Below are positions 58,732-64,000 of a stretch of DNA of 64,000 nt, in pieces. Below the pieces are notes generated by a model. That model made no database searches, had not been told where the DNA came from, and was given only the letters and a program-made list of their open reading frames with translations. The stretch comes from Hyphococcus sp. (GTDB taxonomy: Bacteria > Pseudomonadota > Alphaproteobacteria > Caulobacterales > Parvularculaceae): positions 620,001-684,000 of the forward strand of contig JANQRY010000006.1 in assembly GCA_028284345.1 (NCBI GenBank), written 5' to 3'. The position numbers and the translations under genes were made by a program. Each line of letters starts with the position of its first letter. Within the stretch, counting starts at the first letter, position 1.

Positions 58732-61700
58732 TGGCGCGCGCGTTTCGCATAGCCGCCTATACGGCTGCCTGCTTCGTCGTGATCGGGATCGTCGGCGTCG
58801 TCGCCGTTCTTTACACGCCGCCGGGCCGCGCCTTCATCATGGCACAGGCCGAGGCCGCCATCGAGGACGAATTGGGCGGCGAAGCGGAGATTACGGCCCT
58901 GCGCGGCGCCCTGCCCAATCACGTCATCATCGAGAACCTCGTCCTGTCGGACGCCGGCGCGCCCTGGGCGCAGATCGACCGCGCGGAATTGCGCTGGCGG
59001 CCGCTGCGGCTGCTCGGCGGCGACGTCGATATCGTTTCGCTTGTCATTGACGGAGGCGCAATCTTGCGCCCGCCGCCGGAACAACCGGACGACGAGGACG
59101 AACCGTTTGCGATCAAACTGCCCGAGGAACTGCCGTCCCTGCGCATTGGCGATATTCAGATCCGCAATTTGCAAAGCAGCCTTGGCGGCGTTTCGGCGCG
59201 GGTCGACGGGGTCGGCGCCGTTGATATGGGCGGACGGCGCATTGACGCGCGCCTTAACCTCACCAGCGCCGACGACGCCGACACCATCGACCTGACCATC
59301 GACATTGCTCCCGATGCGGAACGCATTTTCATCGATGCAACCATCGCCTCGCAGGAAAACGGCATTGTCGCTTCCTTCGCCGACCTTGGCGGGCCGTTAT
59401 TTGTCGAAATCGACGCCGACAGCCCGCCGGACCGCGCGCTGATTACGCTGAACGGCGTGATTGGCGCCTATGGCCGCATCGACGCCGACTTTCTCGCCAA
59501 TCTCGCCAATGCGGTGTCGGTCGACGCCAATGGCGAATTCAACGCCGGCGCGCGTCTCGCTGATATTGAAGAGCTTGCCGAGCCGGTGCGGTTCAATTTC
59601 ACCCTGCAGGATGAAGACCGCGGCGGGCGTCTCACGATCAATCGCCTGTTGTCCGCGGCGGGGGCTCTAGCCGGCGACATCGCCTGGGCGGGATTGCGCG
59701 ACAGTGACAACAGCCTCACCGCCGACCTTCGCGCCACCTTCGCGGAGAGCTATCGGCCGGAAATCCAGGACTATCTCGGCCGCGACGTAACGCTTGGCGC
59801 AACGCTGCATCGACGTCCGGATGACTATTTGATCGACCTGTCCCTGCGCGGCGACGGCGCGGAGGCGACCATCAGCGATGCGACAACGGATTTGCGCAGG
59901 ACCATCGCCGGCGACCTCGCCGCGTCGCTGGCGCCGCGCGAAAATTTTCCGCCGGCGCCCGCGCAAATCGCTGCAAAGTTCGCTGTCGATCTCGATGATC
60001 GGGTTTCGCTGCGGGCGATCGATCTCGGCATCGGCGACAACTTTCGCGCCGAGGGCGGCGCGGACTATGTCTTCGGCGACGAAACCCTGCGCTTTGACGG
60101 CGACGTCGAGGCCGCGCCTGCCTTCATAACGAATTTTGCCCCGTCTTTCGAACCGCAAGGGCGCATCGTCGCGAGCGTCGACGCCGCCGGCGCGGTCAAT
60201 CTGTTCACGCTGACGGCCCGCCTTGAAACGCCCGACATAAAGATCGGCGATAATGTCGCGCCGTCTTTCGCCGCCGATATCGCCCTCTCCGGCCTGCCGA
60301 AACTTCCCACCGGCGACATCCGGGCCGCGGCGACCAACGGCGCCGGCGCCTTCGCCGCGACCTTGCGGTCATCGCAAACGGGCCGCATCGCCGCGCCATC
60401 GATCACCTATGTCGGCTCCGGTTTCAATCTTGAGGGCGCGGGCGCCTTTAACCCCGAAACCCAAAGCGGCGAAATCGACCTGACTTACGAAGGCGGCGAC
60501 AACGCCGCGCCGTGGCCGGGCGTCATTGTCGCGGGCGCCTTTACGGCAAAAGGGAATTTCGCCCGCGAGGGGCAACGCACGGACCTGTCTGTGCGGTCGG
60601 AAATGCTGCGCGTCAACGCCGCCTTTGTCGACGGTCTCGCCTTGCGCGCGGCCGGCCCGCCGAACGCTATTGAGACAACGCTGTCAGCGCGGCGCCTCGT
60701 CATCGGCGGCGACAACGCAGCGACGGACGTCGCAGCCACCGCAACCATCAACGCCAGCGATAACCTTCACATCCGCCTGACGGCGCTCAACGCCGCCTTT
60801 GCGGACAATGTCGCGCGCCTGCTTGAACCGGGCTTCATCACTGTCGCCGATGGCATTGCGCTCGACAATATCCGTCTTGGCTGGAGCCGGCAGGGGCGCA
60901 TCGCCATTGACGGCGCGTTTTCCGATACGCGCTGGCAGGGCGTTTTTGATCTCACCGACGTCAACATTCCGCAGACGGACGGGCGCGCCACCCTGAAACT
61001 GACCCTCGACACCGACGCCGACGAACCTGCCGCCGGCGAATTCAACCTTCAGTCGCTGATTTCGAACGAGGAAGCCTCCATCAGCGGCAATCTGAAGTGG
61101 GACGGCGCGGCGCTCACTCTGTCGAGCCTGCCGGATACGGATGCCCTCGACATGCGTCTTGCGCTGCCGGCGAAACTGATCCGTACGCCAAACCTTTCCG
61201 TTTCCACCGATGGCGAGATCGACGGATATATCCGCTATGACGGGGCCATCGAACCCTTCGCCGCGTTCATGCCGCCGGAGCTGCAAACCCTTGAAGGCTT
61301 TCTCGCCGTGAATTTCAGCGTCGGCGGCACAACGGAAAACCCGTCGCTCGCCGGCGTCGCGGAAATCACCGACGGCGCCTATACCGAGCTGCGCTCCGGC
61401 CTCTCCATCGCCGGATTGCATAGCCGTGCGGAGGCGGACGTCTCCGCCAATGGCAGCACGATTTCGTTTTCCGGCGGAGCCCGGGGCGGCGGGCAGTCGG
61501 GCGGCGACACCATCGCCATTGGCGGCGAGATGGTGCTTGCTGACGTTTCGCGTCTCGATCTCGACATCAACCTCAACAATGCGGCCCTTTCAGCCCATCC
61601 GGTCAACACGGTGCGCGCCGACGGCGCGATTAAAATCGCCGGTCCCGTCAACGCCATTACGGCGACCGGCGACATCACCGTGCGCGAACTCGACGCCGAA

Positions 61701-62519
61701 ATCATCACGCCGGAAACAACGGGCCTCGTTCCGATCGAGGTCGTCAATATTGACGACATCGAAAATAGCGCGGCGCTGGAACCCGCAGCGAAACCATCGA
61801 CCGTCACTTATGACGTTGCGATCGCCGCCGACGATCGGATATTCATTCGCGGGCGCGGCCTCGACAGTGAGTGGTCCGCAGACATGCGCGCCGTCAGCAT
61901 CAAGAACGAGCCGGTTGTTCTCGGCGCGATGCGCCTGCGCCGCGGCACGATCGACTTCTCCGGCCGCCGGTTCGATATCGCCAGAGGCGTCATCACTTTT
62001 GACCGCCTGTCGCCCAACAACCCCCTGCTCGACATCGGCGCCGAATTCGAAACCAGCGAAGGCGTCACCGCGACAATCGACATATCCGGCCGGGCCCAGG
62101 AACCGAACATCGAACTGAACTCAACGCCGGATCTCCCCGACGAGGACATCATGGCGCTCGTCCTGTTCGGCAAGCCGGCCGATGAACTGACCGCCTTTGA
62201 GTCGCTGCAGACGGCGCAGGCGCTCGCCTCGCTCGGCGGCATCGGCCCCTTCGGCGGGACCGGCGTCACCGGATCGATCCGGCGCGCCACCGGTCTCGAC
62301 ATGCTGAATTTTGATATCGGCCCGGAAAGCGGCGGCGGCTCGCTGACCGTGGGGAAATATGTCGCCGACGGTCTTTTCGTCTCCGCGACGCAGGACGCGC
62401 AAGGCAAAGGCGGCGCGGTGATCGTCGAATATGAGATTACGGACAACATCTCCGTCGAAACGGAAGTCCGCCAGGACGGCGACCAGACGGTCTCCGCTAA
62501 CTGGAAAAAGGATTTCTAA
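58731..62519 (+). CDS. tamB: Translocation and assembly module TamB
   Basis: TamB (1262 residues) spans the periplasm from an inner-membrane anchor (residues 8-28). A long beta-taco of short strands follows, with repeated patterns such as GGxxxIDARLNLTSADD and DIALSGLPKLPTGDI. The DUF490 C-terminal domain (about 920-1262) ends with ISGRAQEPNIELNSTPDLPDEDIMALVLFGKP and SVETEVRQDGDQTVSANWKKDF. It works with TamA and is also implicated in phospholipid transport. It starts inside the last base of tamA. Confidence 0.94.
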   Translation: MARAFRIAAYTAACFVVIGIVGVVAVLYTPPGRAFIMAQAEAAIEDELGGEAEITALRGALPNHVIIENLVLSDAGAPWAQIDRAELRWRPLRLLGGDVDIVSLVIDGGAILRPPPEQPDDEDEPFAIKLPEELPSLRIGDIQIRNLQSSLGGVSARVDGVGAVDMGGRRIDARLNLTSADDADTIDLTIDIAPDAERIFIDATIASQENGIVASFADLGGPLFVEIDADSPPDRALITLNGVIGAYGRIDADFLANLANAVSVDANGEFNAGARLADIEELAEPVRFNFTLQDEDRGGRLTINRLLSAAGALAGDIAWAGLRDSDNSLTADLRATFAESYRPEIQDYLGRDVTLGATLHRRPDDYLIDLSLRGDGAEATISDATTDLRRTIAGDLAASLAPRENFPPAPAQIAAKFAVDLDDRVSLRAIDLGIGDNFRAEGGADYVFGDETLRFDGDVEAAPAFITNFAPSFEPQGRIVASVDAAGAVNLFTLTARLETPDIKIGDNVAPSFAADIALSGLPKLPTGDIRAAATNGAGAFAATLRSSQTGRIAAPSITYVGSGFNLEGAGAFNPETQSGEIDLTYEGGDNAAPWPGVIVAGAFTAKGNFAREGQRTDLSVRSEMLRVNAAFVDGLALRAAGPPNAIETTLSARRLVIGGDNAATDVAATATINASDNLHIRLTALNAAFADNVARLLEPGFITVADGIALDNIRLGWSRQGRIAIDGAFSDTRWQGVFDLTDVNIPQTDGRATLKLTLDTDADEPAAGEFNLQSLISNEEASISGNLKWDGAALTLSSLPDTDALDMRLALPAKLIRTPNLSVSTDGEIDGYIRYDGAIEPFAAFMPPELQTLEGFLAVNFSVGGTTENPSLAGVAEITDGAYTELRSGLSIAGLHSRAEADVSANGSTISFSGGARGGGQSGGDTIAIGGEMVLADVSRLDLDINLNNAALSAHPVNTVRADGAIKIAGPVNAITATGDITVRELDAEIITPETTGLVPIEVVNIDDIENSAALEPAAKPSTVTYDVAIAADDRIFIRGRGLDSEWSADMRAVSIKNEPVVLGAMRLRRGTIDFSGRRFDIARGVITFDRLSPNNPLLDIGAEFETSEGVTATIDISGRAQEPNIELNSTPDLPDEDIMALVLFGKPADELTAFESLQTAQALASLGGIGPFGGTGVTGSIRRATGLDMLNFDIGPESGGGSLTVGKYVADGLFVSATQDAQGKGGAVIVEYEITDNISVETEVRQDGDQTVSANWKKDF

Positions 62520-62564
62520 GGGATAACTTGCGCCACGCCGCGCAACCCGGCGATAAGCCCCGCG

Positions 62565-63773
62565 ATGGAGACCATCGACGTATCCGACCCCGATCTCTGG
62601 GCGCGCCGCGAAACGGCGCCGCTGCTGGCGCGGCTGCGCGCAGAAGATCCGGTGCATTACTGCGCCGACAGCGCCTACGGGCCCTATTGGTCCGTGACGC
62701 GCTATGACGACATTGTCGATGTTGAAACCCGGCATGAAGAATTTTCCTCCGCATCCGAGCATGGCGGCGTCGTTATTCACGACGCCCTGACGCAGAAATG
62801 GTCGGGCCATACGCTCGAAGGCTTCATCTCCATGGACCCGCCCCGCCACGGCGAACAGCGGAGCGCCGCATCGGGCATCGTCTCGCGCCCGAACCTTGCG
62901 CATTTCGAACAGGTGATTCGCAAGCGCACCGGCGATCTGCTCGATACGCTGCCGATCGGCGCGTCTTTCGACTGGGTGAGTGAGGTCTCAATCGAACTGA
63001 CGACGCAAATGCTCGCCTCGCTGTTCGATTTCCCCTTTGAAGAGCGCGCGAAACTGACGCGATGGTCGAACGTCGCCACCTCCGAGCCCGGCCTTGGCGT
63101 CGTTGCGACGGAAGAAGAACGCATCCGCGAGATCAAGCAATGCATGTTCGCCTTTACAAAGCTGCGGCGCCAGCGCGCCGGCGCCGGCGAAGCCCACGAT
63201 CTCGTGACCATGCTGGCGACGCATCCGGCGACGGCGTCGCTTAACCCGATGAACTTTCTCGGCAATATTCTGGTGCTGATCGTCGGCGGCAACGATACGA
63301 CGCGCAATTCCATGTCCGGGGCCGTTGTCGCCTTTGACCGCTTTCCCGAGCAGCTTGAACGCCTCAGGGCCGACCCGGCGCTGATGGAAAACGCGGTTTC
63401 CGAAATCATTCGCTGGCAGACGCCAATCGCCCATATGCGACGCACGGCCCTCGCCGATGCGGAGATTGGCGGCAAGCGCATTGAAAAAGGCGACAAGGTC
63501 GTCATGTGGTATGCGTCGGGCAATCGCGACGAAACGGTTTTTGATGACGCCGATACATTCGACATAACGCGCGAGAACGCCCGTCGACACGTTTCCTTCG
63601 GATTCGGCATTCACCGCTGCATGGGCAAGCGGCTCGCTGAGTTGCAATTACGGATTTTGCTGGAGGAAATGACGACGCGTTGGACACGGATCGAGGTCGT
63701 CGGCGAACCGAAGACTGTTCGGTCAAACTTTGTGCATGGGTACGACGCGCTGCCGGTGCGGATTGTTCGTTAG
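62565..63773 (+). CDS. Cytochrome P450, CYP153-like
   Basis: The 402-residue P450 has the I-helix oxygen-activation motif GGNDTT, the ExxR motif (SEIIRWQTPIAHMRRTA) and the heme loop FGFGIHRCMGKRLAE with the axial Cys. HMRRTALADAEIGGKRIEKGDKVVMWY and LQLRILLEEM strongly resemble the CYP153 terminal alkane/fatty-acid hydroxylases. These need a ferredoxin and ferredoxin reductase; none is seen, but the window ends just downstream. It starts 46 bases after tamB. Confidence 0.88.
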   Translation: METIDVSDPDLWARRETAPLLARLRAEDPVHYCADSAYGPYWSVTRYDDIVDVETRHEEFSSASEHGGVVIHDALTQKWSGHTLEGFISMDPPRHGEQRSAASGIVSRPNLAHFEQVIRKRTGDLLDTLPIGASFDWVSEVSIELTTQMLASLFDFPFEERAKLTRWSNVATSEPGLGVVATEEERIREIKQCMFAFTKLRRQRAGAGEAHDLVTMLATHPATASLNPMNFLGNILVLIVGGNDTTRNSMSGAVVAFDRFPEQLERLRADPALMENAVSEIIRWQTPIAHMRRTALADAEIGGKRIEKGDKVVMWYASGNRDETVFDDADTFDITRENARRHVSFGFGIHRCMGKRLAELQLRILLEEMTTRWTRIEVVGEPKTVRSNFVHGYDALPVRIVR

Positions 63774-63812
63774 CTAGAGCCGGTTTGCGGATTGCACGGG
63801 CCAGATTGTTTA

Positions 63813-63900
63813 TCCGCTCATCCCGGCGAAGGCCGGGATCTCCAGCCGCAAGTCCAGAACAAGCCTCCCAAAGATCCCGGCCTTCGCCGGGATGAGCGGA
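63813..63900. repeat. Palindromic element with 29-base perfect inverted arms
   Basis: TCCGCTCATCCCGGCG... (63813-63841) is exactly inverted at 63872-63900, with a 30-base spacer. Each arm contains its own hairpin (CCCGGCGAAGGCCGGG). It follows the P450 gene and may also work as a terminator. The arms share the CTCATCC word with the 20592/28016 family but the core differs, so it is treated as a separate type. From 63901 to the right edge I see no gene. Confidence 0.85.
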
Positions 63901-64000
63901 AGGTATAATTGCATCACACGCGTCGTAACCGACTCTAGCGTTCAGTACGACGATGGGAAAACGTCGCTTCGTTTCACCGCCGCTAACGCCGATCAACCGG

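Noticed and set aside
63502-63996. A 164-codon minus-strand open frame at the right edge
   Set aside because: It overlaps the P450 C-terminus and runs through the 29-base inverted repeat (HPGEGRDL-type translation is a usual artefact of such repeats).
1-64000. tRNA, rRNA, CRISPR array, transposase, integrase or prophage
   Set aside because: No direct-repeat array, no transposase or integrase motifs, and no recognisable tRNA T-loop in the intergenic gaps. The lysozyme homologue stands alone and is not part of a phage module.

Overview
The window is GC-rich, densely coded DNA from an alphaproteobacterium. The markers are GapR (DUF2312), COQ9, a split proton-translocating transhydrogenase (pntAA-pntAB-pntB) beside an aa3-oxidase subunit IV, a long-form L36, TamA/TamB and a large hopanoid gene cluster. 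A marine or aquatic member near Hyphomonadales/Parvularculales would fit, but that placement is inference. Nearly all of the window is explained by chromosomal core and near-core genes. There is no rRNA, CRISPR array, prophage or complete transposon, and I recognised no tRNA.

Layout. 1-4.3 kb: an SDR fragment, two YdcH/DUF465 genes flanking a TIGR02444 gene, a diguanylate cyclase, a probable 6S RNA, and purE-purK. 4.3-10.3 kb: an MscS channel, an Amt ammonium transporter without glnK, COQ9 divergent from rpsU, an entericidin-type lipoprotein and a MipA/OmpV porin. 10.3-15.7 kb: a lipoprotein methyltransferase, the pnt operon with a small oxidase subunit, and an alpha/beta hydrolase. 15.9-25.3 kb: an NtrC-type regulator, a repeat-embedded DUF559 nuclease, gapR, a TPR protein, rpmJ, the DNA-repair pair PdeM and Lhr-type helicase around a GyrI-like gene, and an S9 peptidase. 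25.4-37.5 kb: an NSS transporter, then amino-acid and acyl-CoA catabolism (gcdH, thiolase, leucine dehydrogenase with divergent Lrp, a GH24 lysozyme homologue, and an ast operon with an M20 peptidase).

37.6-56.7 kb is a hopanoid island: hpnN, hpnM, ispA, ispH, hpnH, hpnG, hpnE, hpnD, hpnC, hpnB and hpnA. IspH and IspA supply isoprenoid precursors, HpnC/D/E make squalene, HpnH/HpnG build the extended side chain, HpnA/HpnB are sugar-type accessory enzymes, and HpnM/HpnN move product to the outer membrane. The cyclase (shc/hpnF) is not in the window. An AT-rich orphan lipoprotein splits hpnG from hpnE. hpnA sits in a tight operon with a beta-propeller lipoprotein, a sulfotransferase and a PhyH dioxygenase, which is the most suggestive unexplained gene set here. 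56.9-63.8 kb carries tamA-tamB and a CYP153-like P450.

Between genes there are palindromic elements of three kinds (17.5 kb; 20.6 and 28.0 kb; 63.8 kb), a near-consensus Lrp box at 30.86 kb, and terminator-like hairpins inside the leaders of rpsU and amt.
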